Origin: Tubiluchus corallicola
Lineage: Eukaryota; Priapulida; Priapulimorpha; Priapulimorphida; Tubiluchidae
Direction: 5' to 3'
Assembly (NCBI GenBank): GCA_030141605.1
Contig: JAQGDQ010000008.1
Span: 973,501-1,037,500, forward strand
Length of the DNA stretch: 64,000 nucleotides
Position 1 is the stretch's first letter, and every line of letters begins with the position of its first letter. The translations under genes were made by a program, and so were the position numbers. A model generated the notes under the pieces. That model did no database searches, had not been told where the DNA came from, and saw only the letters and a list, made by a program, of their open reading frames with translations. Positions 13,801-26,413 of the stretch are shown piece after piece.

Positions 13801-14654
13801 TTTTTATGTGTTCATCATTAGTGTCAACTTAAAATATAGAAATACGTCATTTTATACTTAAATTTATTGTTTTTCTATAGTATTTTCTTCTCAATGGAAC
13901 TTCACATTAGTGTGGCCCTTCAAATAACTTGTGTGTGAAGACACTAACAGGGAGAATGAATTGGATATTGGTCAGGTTTTAAAAAAATGGCCTATTAGTG
14001 TGGCCTTTAAACAAGTTGTGTATGGGTTATGTTAAGTGAGAAAATCCTTTGTCCGCTCTGTTTCTCTTGGCTATCACATCATTTGTTAATGCTGTGTTTA
14101 CAATGTTATAGAGGCAAGCATAAACATTCTGTGTTCAGTAGACAGAATGATTTGTTTTTCTCCAAAAATTTAGTGAGTAACTGCAAATTTATGATGTAAA
14201 TTTGTGAAACAGCGATGGGCAGCAAACGGACCATGTGGTCATCAAATCAACTGCCCCAATAACAATTACTGTGGTGCAGCTAAATTTCATTATTTACATA
14301 ATAAACTGTATTTGTAAAAAATACTTGTGTTGTACTGGCTGAAGCTATCTAGCTTGCCCATAGACAGAGTTTCTCCATTTTAGTACTAAATAAATCACCA
14401 TAAAAAGTGCAAAACAAAAATCAATGTTCTAGTTCCTTAATTGTGTCTCAGTGGGGAACTAGAAAAGCAAACATGTCATAACTTTTATTGTTACTTGAGT
14501 TAATAATTGCAGATTTAGAAAAGCTAATCAGTTTCAGCAACTTCAAGCAATACCAATGCTAAGCATAAAGGAACAGCTAAAGCAATATATTTAAGGTTTC
14601 TTGTAGTGCACAGTTTTTTAGCCGTTGTAAGTGATGTTATTGTTTTATAGAGTC

Positions 14655-17600
14655 ATGGATTCAACCCCTAATGAACAAAAACGCTTAGACTACCTAGAAT
14701 GGCCAGAATACTTCATGGGTGTCGCCTTTCTTTCTGCCCAGAGAAGCAAAGATCCAAGTACGCAGGTAGTTACCGGCTTTTCATTTTACTACTTTCATTA
14801 ATTTGTAACATGCAGCTTGAAAGGTAACTTTCTTTTTAAATGTTTTTTCAGTATTTTAGTTACAAATGGATTTCACATACTTATATGAATTTCATATACC
14901 AATTATATAGAACACTAGCCACACGGATATTAATAGACTTATCAAATAAAACTGCATAAATTGCTGATAGATGTCACCACATTTTGTCCATGTCCATTTG
15001 CTGTGCCAATGATCAGATTGCCATCTAACAACAAACATTTATCTTAAGTTAGTTTACCTGTCTAATTGCATGTACATATAAATTGCTTTTGTGCTAGATG
15101 ACATAATTAGATTAAATGCCACTTATATTAAAGTCCAATAACCCTAAACATAAAACAATACAATAGTCCTCGCTTAACGACGATAATGCGTTCAAATAAA
15201 ACGAGACAATAAGCGAAACTTCGTTAAAACAAAGCCGAGACTTCTATGGAAAGTAATGTAAAAGAATTGAGATACGTTCCAAAGGCAAAAGTCAATGCTG
15301 GTTAAATCATATAGCTGAAACATTTTATGAGTTTTGTTTATATTTCTACTGATTAATTTATTTCTGCTTGCCTGAAACCCCACCTATCTCTTTCGTTAAC
15401 ATTTCAGCCTAGACAGTGGTTAAACAATAATCACTGCAGAGTCAAAACCAAACTCTGGGCGACCTTGGAAATTTTATCTAGATACTAAGTCTGGTTGCTA
15501 TAGCTACAGGTTGCATGCACAAAGTTTGTTCGCAGGTCTCACTGATATAAACGGCTAGCCTTTAGTAGTCAGTTGGGAAGCAAAAACGTATGTAATAATT
15601 ACACTGTTTACTTTGCCACTGCATTTAGATCAGAATAATGCCATATACACTGTTTTACAATGCAATATACGATGTTTTAATGAATTAAATTAGTTAAAAA
15701 TGTTGTTCATGAAATAAAAATTGGTATTAAGCAAAGTAAAAAAATTGTCGTTAAAGTCGTTCGTGCTTTATTAAGTGGAAAAAGGTGTCAAAAGATCAGT
15801 GTCGTTAAAACGAGACGTTGCTAAACGGGGGAGTTGTTAAGCGAGGACTTACTGTATAACAAAAGTAATACAAAACAGATATGGCAAAATAATATGTCGC
15901 GTATACGGGACCTATATGCTAAAATAACATGTCGATTGAAATAAAAAAGCATAGTCATACGTTAACAAGCTTTAAGAAGTCAGAAAAGGGCATTTCGTAA
16001 AGAATATTATAAATTATATCTATAAAATACTAATTATAATTTCTTTGCATCCCAACATAGACAATTTGTAACTTAAATTATATTTAATGAGAAGTCAAAC
16101 TATTAATATCGAATAACATTACTGAATTATTTTCATATTCTTTCATCTGTTCTTTTATCTTTCATCGGCATTTAAACTTTTTTAGTTATTCGCATATCCT
16201 GAATCTCTATTTTTTGAGGATCACCACTCTGTGTTATTTCTAAGCTCAGATAATCCGCTGAAAAACATAAGCTTGAGAAGAGTTTTTGACAAACACCTTA
16301 CTAGTTTTTAAGCAGAGAAGTGGATAAGGAATTCTAAATTTAATTTTTAATATTTTCTAAACAATTTCCTGACTTTTTTGTGCAAGAACATAAAATGTCC
16401 AATATATTTAGCATTTGTTTTTGTAAAAAGCAAAAAATTGATATTTGACCCAATTTTTGATGCATTGTACTTTAAAGCATCATAAAGCTATCTAAACTAT
16501 GCTGTTTTGTGGACGGTTTTGGTTAGCAAGCACACATTAAATTATTTTCCATCTGCTTCCTTTTATGTTTTCTTAATATAAATCTAAATATAGCTCTAAA
16601 ATATCAAACATCAAATATTGTAATAATAAATGTAATTACTATAACATTGTATATTCATTGCTATATTTTGTGAAAATGAAAATGTTAAACCTTAAAACTT
16701 ATCACACACTGCACTAGTATATTATAATTAATAACTACTACTATGTACAGTAATTTTAGTAAATTGATCGGTGCTGACATCTATTGCCCAGGAAATTCAG
16801 TCATTACAAGTTATGCTAATTCCATCATGTGGATTATAATAAATTTGCATATGAACAATTTCTTTAATTATTAATGAATGATTAATTATTAACTTATGGA
16901 TTATCATTAATAATTGTTGTAGTAATAAAGATAATATAAATATTAATATTCACAATACAGTAATCGCGGCTTAATAGACTCACTTTGGGACAAAAGTGTT
17001 TTACAATTCGCCGACTGATTCAATGAGCCAACAAATGTAGCCTATTACTACTATAGAAGTATGAGTCATGACTCATCACCTTCTTTCCTTAGTATGCATT
17101 ACAAAGGCTTTAAATGAATTTTAGAAATGAATAAATGTCAGAATTCCTCTGCAATTATTTAAGAATACTAATTTATATAAGTGAAGTAACAAAAAAGAAA
17201 ATTGCATACACCTGATTATTACTACTAAAAATTGCAAAAATTCATGCAAGGTCGGTTGGTTCATTTCTTCACGAAGAAGTTGGTTTATGAAATTCTCATA
17301 ACGTCGAAAATCTGTTGCTGCATACTGCCCGTATTCGTGCAAAACGCCTAGTCACCTAGTCTTGGGCAGCAGTTAGCAATGACTTTGTTTCTCCTGTGAA
17401 AAGCAGCTTGAACTTCAAAAGCTAAATGCTGGGTAAGCGATTAAACGTTAACTTCCAGGAATAACGAGGTTAACTGCAGCAGATAAGCGGGTGACAGATT
17501 CAAAGTAAAACCGCTATGCTAACATATTAGTGCATATGATAAACGTACTGTACCTGCTTACAAACAATGCTGTACCTAACATGACTGTTTGTATATTTAT

Positions 17601-20600
17601 TATAGTGCGCAAAATTGCTGTAAAGATGACATAAACACAGCAAAAGCTCTTTGGACGTACGCAAAAGCCTTATTTTAAGTATGTGTAGAAAACATATTGA
17701 GGCAATTATGCAGAGTTATTTGAGTCAATTGCCGACAGTTTTTATATACATTTGAATGGGAGTGGCACATTTTTGAGTCAGTTGGGCAACTGACTCTATT
17801 AACCGTAAGTCTAATAAACTGCGCCTACTGTAATAATAATAAACGTGCCATAGAAAGACAAATAAGAACAGATCATAATTATAGTATTTCTTTCTTACAT
17901 TTACATACATGTGTAATATATGTATGCATACAATAACTTTTAATTTTTATATTTTATAGTTTCCATTTATATTTAATTTTAGGTAGGTGCCTGCATTGTC
18001 AATCAAGAAAAGAAGATAGTTGGTATTGGTTATAATGGCATGCCTAACAACTGTGACGATGATAAACTTCCTTGGGGTAAACTAAGTGAGAACTGGCTGG
18101 ATCGAAAATATGCTTATGGTAATAGTGCAATCAATCAGTGGTTAAAGTAATCTTATCCAGCTGTACATTTCCTTTTTTTGTGTGTGTAGTTGTATATTTA
18201 AACTATAGTTGTATCTTCTGTTAAACTCCTATTATAATTATTGATCCTTGTCTGATTTCCAGGTACCTGATAATTTAATAAGTTAACGCTGCTCAGGTAC
18301 AGCCAGCATCCAGTTTCCCAAGTTTTGTTTAGTAATTTTATAGAAAAGCTAATCACCAGTAAATAACAGCACCATTTAGTTGCTGCTGTAGAATGGAGCA
18401 GGCCTTTAAAAAGGACAGCATTATATGTGTTTTTGTAGACAGTTATTATCTGCCCCGACAATAGTCAAAGCATAAGCAGTGCATTTAGTCACTTCTGTCT
18501 GTTGGTCTGTATTTGTTTGCACAATAAAATTAAAATGATAGAAATTATAATCAGATATAGGTCTGAGCAAGACCTGGAAACCCATTGCTTTGTGGTTTAA
18601 AGGGTTCAAACTGTAGGTCACAATGTTTTAATCCAATTTTTATGTAGTACGCCCAGTATTTTTTATTTAGTAAATGAAACCAAATTTTGCATAAGGATAA
18701 CTCTGGGCAAAACCTGGAAAGCTTTACTTTTTGCTTCAAAAAGTCAAAGATCAAGGTCACAAGATCAAAAATGTTATAATAAATTTTTGCCCGTGTAGTG
18801 ACTTCATATCAGCGTTTGCACCTTCTGTTGAATGCCCTAGTTTGGTTTTTGTGGACATTTATTCATTTTTATGTAAATGTAAATTGTATACCTATGACCT
18901 TACACTGTAGCATTCCCTAGCCTAACTTTTGAAGCCCTTAACTTGAAAGTGTTACTACCGCTGCTTTGACAAATATGAATCTCCAGATATTCAGGGTGAT
19001 AAAAATCTTCAGTGCAATAATGTCTGTTATTGACACTATCTTAACTGGAGTGTATCTTACCACTTTCCGTTTCCACTTGTTTTCTGTTGTCCAATTTTCC
19101 AGTTTCACTGAAGTCACAAATGGTAAATCATCCAGAAAACTGCACTTTCAGTGATGGAAATCTGTCACTCTGTTCTGTACCCGAAGATTTGATTTATTTT
19201 TCCTCACAGTTCATTAAAGTACTGTTTGTCTCTTGTCAGTGTGTCACGCTGAGATGAATGCCATAATGAACAAGAATTCAGCTGATGTAAAGGACTGCAT
19301 AATGTACGTAGCATTGTTTCCCTGTAACGAATGTGCCAAGCTCATCATCCAGTCTGGTATCAAAGAAATTATTTTTTTCTCGGACAAAAATAGCACCAAA
19401 CCAGAATTTATTGCCTCCCAGAAGCTTCTGTCGATGGCAGGAGTGAAATTCAGGTAAAAACTTCTACGATTGTTTGTGCTAAAACAGCTGTCTGGAAATA
19501 GGTTAGGGCATAAAGGTTAGCTTGTATTCTCCAGACTATGAGTCTTCCATCTGTTGAAACCATAAGAGTGATTAGCCCGCCTAGAATAAGTCTGGGTATA
19601 GGTCTTTCTAAGAACTGGTGAGGCAAGAATTTCCAGCGATTATTTGAAGCTGAAAGCTGTGAAAACTGTCACCGTATACATGATCATCCTGTATAACCAG
19701 TGAAAGTAAGTCATTCATCATGCCCGTCATGTTCCGCTTTTATGCTTTTAAGCAAATTCCACACGGTAGGTCCCGTGGCTGTATATTTCTTAAAATTGAA
19801 CATCAGTAGATTTAATAACTATTAGGGTAAGCGACAAAAATACAATTGTTTTTGACAGATTTTTGCCGATTTACATGAAAGTATGTGTATTAAGGTCAGT
19901 TTAATTAATCCTTCATGTGCTATTTGTTCTAAAAGTCTGTACCATATGTGTATTCAGTTTTAGTCTTCTTGTGGGATTTAACCGTTAATAATGGCTAGTT
20001 TGTCATCTAGAACTTATGAACGGGTTTGAAAAAATAAGGATTTGTGAAAATTATTGGTGATTTTTTTGTCATTTCAATAACTGACAGCTGCCTGGTGAGC
20101 ATTACTGACTTAACATGTTCAATGTAAATGTGACTATACTCTTGAATGTGAATACAGTCTTGTACAGGTAACGTAAAAAAAACAAAATTACTTGAACATA
20201 AGTGTGTAATCAGCAGTGTTAGCCATTTTACCAGAATGGTAACATCAATTTTTTATAAACTATAGATTGAGGTCTACCTCTCACCTTGTATTTTATTAGC
20301 CTCGCCTATTGATTCTAAGGTGCAACTTGGCTAGGCTATCCACCACTGTAGATTTGGTCTGGAGTCGCCTAACATCCTGAAATTTTCCTATTTTGACCAT
20401 TGCACTGAAATTTACATCAAAATTACAACTTACATGCTATCGAAAATTTGCAAATGACTAAGCTAGAAACAGCAGAGTGTTTGTTAAGATGACAGTAAAC
20501 TTATTAAATTAAATTTTATCTATTGTAAGGCTTCATCTTTTCTCCCCGCCATGTTGTTTCACCCCTCACCCCAAACATTTGTTGCCAATTTTTGTTATAG

Positions 20601-23600
20601 TAGCAAGAGCAGCGTAAATCACCTTCGGTCATTTGCACACTTTACTTAAACCAATTTGAGTACGAGATTTACAGATCTTAATAACTGAAAAGAAGCGAAA
20701 GAGACGACTTGGGTTTAATTCACATAACGTCATAATTTGATTGCTAAGGCTATCTCCAAAAACCTCAAAAAATGTGAGAGATGTATTGGGACCGAGGACT
20801 CCAAAAATTGATGTGCTGCTTGCAGTTTTGCAAATTTTAGACTTTTAGTACATTTTAAAGTCTAAAATCAAGAAGTTTGTTCTACTTTGTGATTTAAATT
20901 TCTTGGTTTTTGTTTCTGGAAAAAGCTTCCTAAAACGTCTAAAATACAGCTCCGCCCGGATCCTGCCAGGCAAGCTGACAGCGATCGTCCAGACCCTGTA
21001 ATTGATTTTTGACTCGAAATTTTGATTTGTGACAAGGTGGCAATTTAAACAGGCCTACTGGCCCAGGCATCTAATGCATGGAATTTTATTTTAAAAGTGT
21101 TAGTACTTGGTCTTCTGTATATTTTAATCAGATTTATGTTTAGTTTCGTATAGATAGAAATTTGATGCCTCAACTATTTAAGGTAGGACATATTTACATT
21201 TCAACATGGTTAAAATACCTTTCCTGGCTGGTTCAATGGCTCTTCTGAGAGAGTTTGCCTCGATAATAAGCTAAGTTCTGGTCTTGTCACAAACATGAAT
21301 GTGTAAACCATGTGACTGAATGCTGAATTCTGAGTTGCACTGTACATAAACTACTACTGTGTAGTGATATCACTTAGGCGTGGTACACATCATTCACGTA
21401 ACAAGGATATGAAACATTGAACCCACTTGCACCATCAGAAGTTGTTAATAAGCATAAGTACCTTGTTGCTGTTATAACAAATGTACCCGACTGTATGCCA
21501 AAGTAAACAAAATCTTCCTTTTGAGAAGAAATTGAGACTTAAGAATTCAGTGCAAAATTACGCTTTCACATTGTCTAATGAATTAACATCCAGGCACTGT
21601 AACCACAATTACCATCTTTATATATGCGAAGCGTAAGCATCCCAATAATGAGTTATTTATGTTAACAGCTTATTTGAAATGTTTTGCGGCAACAAAATTT
21701 CTGTATTTATTAATGATTTGCACTCGAGCAAATTAAAAAAAGATATAGAAAAAGCAGACACTTAGGTAGCCACACATCTTTTAAATGAGTTACATAGTGA
21801 TTGGCATATTTTCTAACTGTTTGGCAGGCCTAATAAGTGCATGTCCTTTTTTGTTATTTTGTCATTTTTAGATGCAGTCACTATAACATAAAAAAACTTT
21901 CTTTGCTACATTTCAGAACTGATTTTAATCTAATTCAACTAATCATCAGCTAACAGTATATTGTGAATTTACACTTGCTTTTGTACCAATTTCCATTGCT
22001 TCATAATCTTTTAATTTGATCTGTAATGAAATCTCTGCACATCATTAATCTTGCTGACAAGCTGCAGACTAATATAGCAGTCACATTCCAGGAAATGAGT
22101 TTGATTTGACTGTTGAATTACAACTGCTGCTGTAATTCACTAATTGATGTACATACTCCTTGAGTCCTTGGAGATTCTGTTAAATTTTATTCGTGATTGA
22201 ATTGCACATCATGTAGTCTGGATGATACCAGCAATGTATAATGTTTGGGTATGCACTGGCAAGCACGAAGCGTCACATATACGTAGTTTGCAACTAATGA
22301 TTTGATTGATTTGAAAGTTAAGGTAGGACTTCATGTATGAATAATGCGTAGTGCGTATACAACACTTTGTATTTAAATACGTGCCAGTATAATGCATAAA
22401 GTCAATGCACATCATTCATTACGGATCACACATTACGTACACATGAAGTCCTGCATTTGAGTTGTAAATTATACTGCAAATTAAATGTAGCTTAAGCGGT
22501 AATTTCTTTATACATGCATTGTGCACTTTATACTATCATTGTGCACTGTAACTCATTACCATTAAAATTAGGTCATTAAAATTTTTCTGCCTTCAATTAT
22601 GATGGTTTGAATGTTTTGCAATGCTATTCTGCCTTCCAGGCAGGCAGTCATTACCACTAATTACAGAACAAGTTAGTGCACTAACGCTGGTCTGATTATT
22701 TGATTAAACAAGTTTCAAACCATACTAAACTGCACACTAGACGATTTTCGAGTCGCCTTTGAATCCTTTCGGAACTGTGCGATTCTATAGTGTGGATGAA
22801 TGAGGCAGGGGAGGAAACATCTAATGATTTCTATAATGTTAGTTCCTGTGATTGACGATTATTGCAAAAGTTCAAAGGCTATTGATACCTCAATAGCAGC
22901 ATGTTCATGTACATGGACAACAGTGTCACCACACTGCTCTTTTGTTGCAGTTATTGAAATGAAGAGGATGTTTATTTGTGCCAACTGCTTTTGCTGCTTT
23001 GTCATACTACGGAGAAAGGCATCATGTTAGATTTAATTTAGCTATCAGCTAATCTAATACTGATGATTACGTGTTTTTTAAATTTCAGTGAAGTTTACAA
23101 TCATATATTTATAGTCACAAAAGAGTAGTCTGGTATGCCCGAGGTGAGTGGGTACTAGAATAAGGTATCAATAATTTTTGACCTGCAGCCCTAAACTGGA
23201 AAGAGATGAGCGTAGCATTACTCTGAAAAAGCTTCATGAATTACGATTATAATATGCAACAGAAATGTTCCACCTGTGTTAAAAATTTATTACACTGTAA
23301 TTGTGGCAAATAAATTTGACAATGCACAAAACTGTTTACTGTTATTAAATTGGAAATTAAACTTCGTTGAATAGTACATACACTGGGATTCTATATACCA
23401 CAGTCATTGAGATTAAGGTTTAAACTACATAAATAAACTGCAAGTGAAGGAAAGAGACTGGAACAACACTTGTTAACAATAGAGCATAATACAGCATATT
23501 GGTAGTTGCTAATGTAAACCTCTCGCTAACACTATTTAAAGCATTTTAATGATGCCCAAATGAATTAGTAAAATCTACATTAAATTTTCATTCTCGAGGA

Positions 23601-26278
23601 CTAATTTCTCTTTAAAGTACGTCTTCCAGTGCACGTAAATGCATTACCTGTGGTACTTAATGCATACACAACAGTTTGTATTTAGACAAGTGGAAGTGTT
23701 TCCATGTGTACATAATTCACAATGCATGAAGCATGATACGTATTCACCTGAAAGCAAATGAATACGCATCACGCAACAGTGCGCACATGGGAAGGTGATT
23801 TAGCAATTTCAAGTTTCCAATGACCATTTTTGAGTGACCCAATTTGACGCCATTCTTTTGGGGATCCCTTCAGGACCTGCGCACAGCAATATTTCTTACA
23901 CTCGAGTCTTGAGAGGTGGAAGTAGTGTACAATATTGTTTCAGTTTTTTTCTGACTATAGCTGAGTGCAATTGGTGATATCCTCTGTATTTTATCTTTGA
24001 CATAGTGTTATGCACACAAAAAACCTAAGCCTTCGTTTCCATCTAACAATACAATAAGATATAAAGCTAATGCCACTGCTATCATTCTTTCTTGATCACT
24101 GTCATGCTAAGATTTCAACAAATCATGGTGTGCAGAAATTATTACTTCCAGTTTTCATGAACAGCACCAAAAAGAGAGCCGTGGTCTTTGTTACATACAT
24201 AGCGTAAATGGCCACATGGAAACATTCAATACTTATTACGCATTACGCGCGCAGGATTCCCAACTTCAGATGATTTATACCACTAATACCATTAGAAATA
24301 TTTTCTGTCCACACTGCACAAAACACACAGGCACTTTTTTCCATTAGCATCATAATAGCTAGTTAGAATAATTCCAGGACACTTTACTTAACCATTTTAA
24401 ATTTCTCTTGTTTTTTGAAAGCATGTTAGCACTCATCTACTAAACTCGCTGCAGTGCCAACTTTTGTGCTGTCCCAAAGTTGGTGGTATAATTCCATTGC
24501 TCCCTTACTTGTAACCTGACGTCAAGAAAACGTATTTCTTATCTTGGACAAGTTAATACAAATTACTATGTAGTATTATATAATGCAAAACGAATGTATT
24601 CACAAAGTGCATATTAATGTTATTTGGTTAGCATTAAAACAGCACCACAAACATTACCAAGAGAGATTTTGTTTCTACTTTTTCGTAGAAGGACAAACAT
24701 TCACTAAAATACAAGTTGAAGCTCGCTTACCAGTAAAAGAATACAGGATGACACCGATGCTGTATTAGTTACTGAGTTAGTATTACTAGTATCACCACAA
24801 TGCAATAAAATCTTGTGAAGCACCACAAATTAAGCTACAGTTATCATTACACACAGCTTGTGACAATAATTAGTAAAAATGAACTATATCATTCTAAAGC
24901 ACTACACTAAAATGCTCATTTACAGCCTATTTCATTTTGATTTTATATCTTGGGTTTTGCAAAACAAATGTACCTGCAAGACTAATCAAGGTGCACAAAA
25001 AATGCAACAAACAAATAATTATTTTGATAGCTATTATGTACAAACTTGATAATGAAATCAGTTGAATACAGGTTATTAAGTGTTCTAAATTGTGTTCTCG
25101 TACCTTATTTTGCTTATATTCATAGTTAAATAATCTTAGTAGACACAACGCCGTTGATACACAACACCAAAGTTAGAAATGCAAGATTTTGGTAATCAAG
25201 AAATCCACTTTAATAACACAAATAATTTCACTCAATAAAACATGATTAATATTATATCATTTGCATTCTTGCAAACCTTTACATATTTGGATCATCTCCC
25301 TTGATTAAGAATGCAAAAACTAAACCAATTTCATGTCATTACATAATAGCAAGTAATGTGCAGTGAAAATAATAAGCCTGTTGATGTGACATTTCCTACA
25401 GAACACAACACTTGATTGATTTTGGCCTTTTTGGCTTCTTTCCTTTTCCTCTTTTTTCCTTATCTGCTCTAATTTCTCTAACTAGAGTGTAAAAAGCATC
25501 ATCGACTCCCATTCTGGTCTTTGCTGAAGTTTCTACAAATGGTATGACGTAGCTTTTAGCGACTTCTCGTGCTTGACTCATGTCGATTGCTCGCTCTGGT
25601 AGATCGCACTTGTTGCCTACTAAAACCATTGGAACTTCATCAGCATCCTTTACTCTCTTTATTTGCTCTCTGTAAGAGCTAATGTCTTCAAATGATTTTG
25701 CATTGTTAACGGCAAATACAAGAAGAAAACCTTCACCGGTTCTCATGTATTGGTCACGCATTGCGCTGTACTCTTCTTGACCGGCAGTGTCCAATATGTC
25801 CAGCAGGCACGTTTCTGCATCTATCACCACTTGTTTTCGGTACGAGTCTTCTATTGTGGGATCATATTCATCAACAAAATGGTTCTGAATTAACTGGATG
25901 GTTAAAGCACTTTTTCCAACACCACCAGCACCGACCACAACAAGCTTGTATTCCGTCATTATGCACTTTTCTGTAGCTGGTGAGTAAATTCGCTGTGCAG
26001 AAATCGTTTGTTGTCGCCAGTAAAAGCAATAACTACCAAAACTTCTGATGGATTTTTATGAATAACATCAGTTTCTGGAAAACAGAATAAGTAATTTAAG
26101 CAAAAAGTAATAACTTCATTTTAGTACAGCCAAAGACACTGTACTTTATTCAACTGCCTAAAAATGTGAACTGTCTATTTTCAGGAAATTTAGACCATCT
26201 CGGCGAAAGATAATCATCGATTTTGACGCGATTGAAGCTCAGTGTGAAATGTCACAGCTAATAGAAACGAAACTTTAG
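14655..26278 (+). CDS. DCTD: Deoxycytidylate (dCMP) deaminase, complete, four exons
   Basis: The enzyme deaminates dCMP to dUMP, the substrate of thymidylate synthase. Exons 14655-14765, 17983-18118, 19240-19453 and 26185-26278 join in phase (0, 1, 2) into 184 residues; the human enzyme has 178. Exon 1 gives [20 protein letters not shown], exon 2 the YNGMP substrate loop, and exon 3 the zinc and catalytic site: H85 and E87 in [14 protein letters not shown]111 and C114 in FPCNEC. Exon 4 ends the fold with KIIIDFD and a TAG stop. The ATG sits only five bases after a good acceptor (ttgttttatag), so a non-coding upstream exon is likely. Intron 3 is 6.7 kb and contains the oppositely oriented Ras gene. 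Intron 1 carries two Tigger-like elements. Assignment is firm; only the 5' UTR is undetermined. Confidence 0.96.
15161..15854. mobile_element. Tigger/pogo-like MITE, 694 bp, in DCTD intron 1
   Basis: The left end CAATAGTCCTCGCTTAACGA and the right end, read in reverse as CAGTAAGTCCTCGCTTAACA, are inverted repeats flanked by TA (15159-15160, 15855-15856). Ends beginning CAGTA-GTCC...TTAAC and a TA target are typical of the Tc1/mariner superfamily, Tigger group. The interior has no transposase. Confidence 0.72.
16958..17830. mobile_element. Tc1/mariner (Tigger-like) non-autonomous element, 873 bp, in DCTD intron 1
   Basis: Ends CAGTAATCGCGGCTTAATAG and, reversed from the right, CAGTAGGCGCAGTTTATTAG pair imperfectly over about 28 bp. 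TA flanks both sides (16956-16957, 17831-17832). On the minus strand a 73-codon frame (17342-17121), with a peptide [20 protein letters not shown], could be captured or degenerate coding sequence; I do not recognise it. Confidence 0.6.
18540..18790 (+). repeat. Two diverged copies of a dispersed repeat in DCTD intron 2
   Basis: GGTCTGAGCAAGACCTGGAA ... CCCATTGCTTT and a second GGGCAAAACCTGGAAAG ... AAGATCAAGGTCAC resemble each other. They also match two more copies at 50.96-51.14 kb (GGTCTGGACAAAACC; CCCATTGCT). No coding content. Confidence 0.5.
21208..21300 (+). mobile_element. tRNA-derived SINE-like copy in DCTD intron 3
   Basis: TTCAATGGCTCTTCTGAGAG (A-box-like), TTTGCCTCGATAATAAGC and AGTTCTGGTC (B-box-like) follow the same order as the copy near 9.0 kb. 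A further related stretch (GTTAATAAGTTAGGTACTGG) lies near 55.47 kb in DECR1 intron 5. Body and tail are not delimited. Confidence 0.45.
22323..22456. repeat. Inverted repeat, MITE-like
   Basis: AGGACTTCATGTATGAATAATG near 22326 faces CATTACGTACACATGAAGTCCT near 22430, an imperfect inverted pair around an 80-bp core. Related stretches (acaacagtttgtatttaga; attacgcattacgcgcgcagg) recur at about 23.6-23.8 and 24.2-24.3 kb, suggesting a small family. Confidence 0.45.
25396..25959 (-). CDS. RAS: Ras family small GTPase (classical Ras), single coding exon, 187 aa
   Basis: This is a membrane-anchored GTP switch that transmits receptor signals to Raf/MAPK and PI3K. The 187-residue frame is uninterrupted and canonical: P-loop GAGGVGKS (residues 10-17, Gly12 and Gly13 unmutated), effector loop YDPTIEDSY (32-40), DTAGQEE with Gln61 (so Ras, not Rap), NKCD (116-119) and ETSAK (143-147). 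Residue 48 in VVIDAETC is Ala where most Ras proteins have Gly, from memory. The C terminus has a lysine/arginine-rich stretch like K-Ras4B and ends in CCVL. A CaaX box ending in Leu favours geranylgeranylation over farnesylation. The coding region has no introns, unlike vertebrate RAS genes, and lies antisense inside DCTD intron 3. A strong acceptor (ttctgttttccag, exon from 26074) just upstream suggests a spliced 5' UTR. It could be an old retrocopy or the result of intron loss; the intact frame argues for function. Confidence 0.95.
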   Translation of the reverse strand: MTEYKLVVVGAGGVGKSALTIQLIQNHFVDEYDPTIEDSYRKQVVIDAETCLLDILDTAGQEEYSAMRDQYMRTGEGFLLVFAVNNAKSFEDISSYREQIKRVKDADEVPMVLVGNKCDLPERAIDMSQAREVAKSYVIPFVETSAKTRMGVDDAFYTLVREIRADKEKRGKGKKPKRPKSIKCCVL

Positions 26279-26407
26279 CTGCTCATGTTGCCGAGAGACT
26301 GGAGACATTTTATATGAACATTGCTAGGAAATTTTTCTTCTTTCAGTTTTATTATTGATGATGATATTTTTCTCGAAGCATTTGAGGAAATATGAAGCCA
26401 TCTGGCT

Positions 26408-26413
26408 AATAAA
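26408..26413 (+). terminator. Probable polyadenylation signal for DCTD
   Basis: AATAAA 130 bases after the DCTD stop codon. Confidence 0.45.

Larger units (their letters stand above)
11124..14654. other. Divergent intergenic region between HERC2 and DCTD
   Basis: No coding exon is supported. It holds two opposite-facing LINE 3' ends (12.1 and 13.1 kb) and the E2F/CCAAT site at 13.76 kb. 5' UTR exons of both flanking genes probably lie here but cannot be placed. Confidence 0.6.
19454..25195. other. DCTD intron 3, part left of Ras
   Basis: AT-rich intronic sequence with a tRNA-derived SINE-like copy (21.2 kb) and MITE-like inverted repeats (22.3-24.3 kb). No exon is supported; the short frames here are random. 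Confidence 0.6.
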
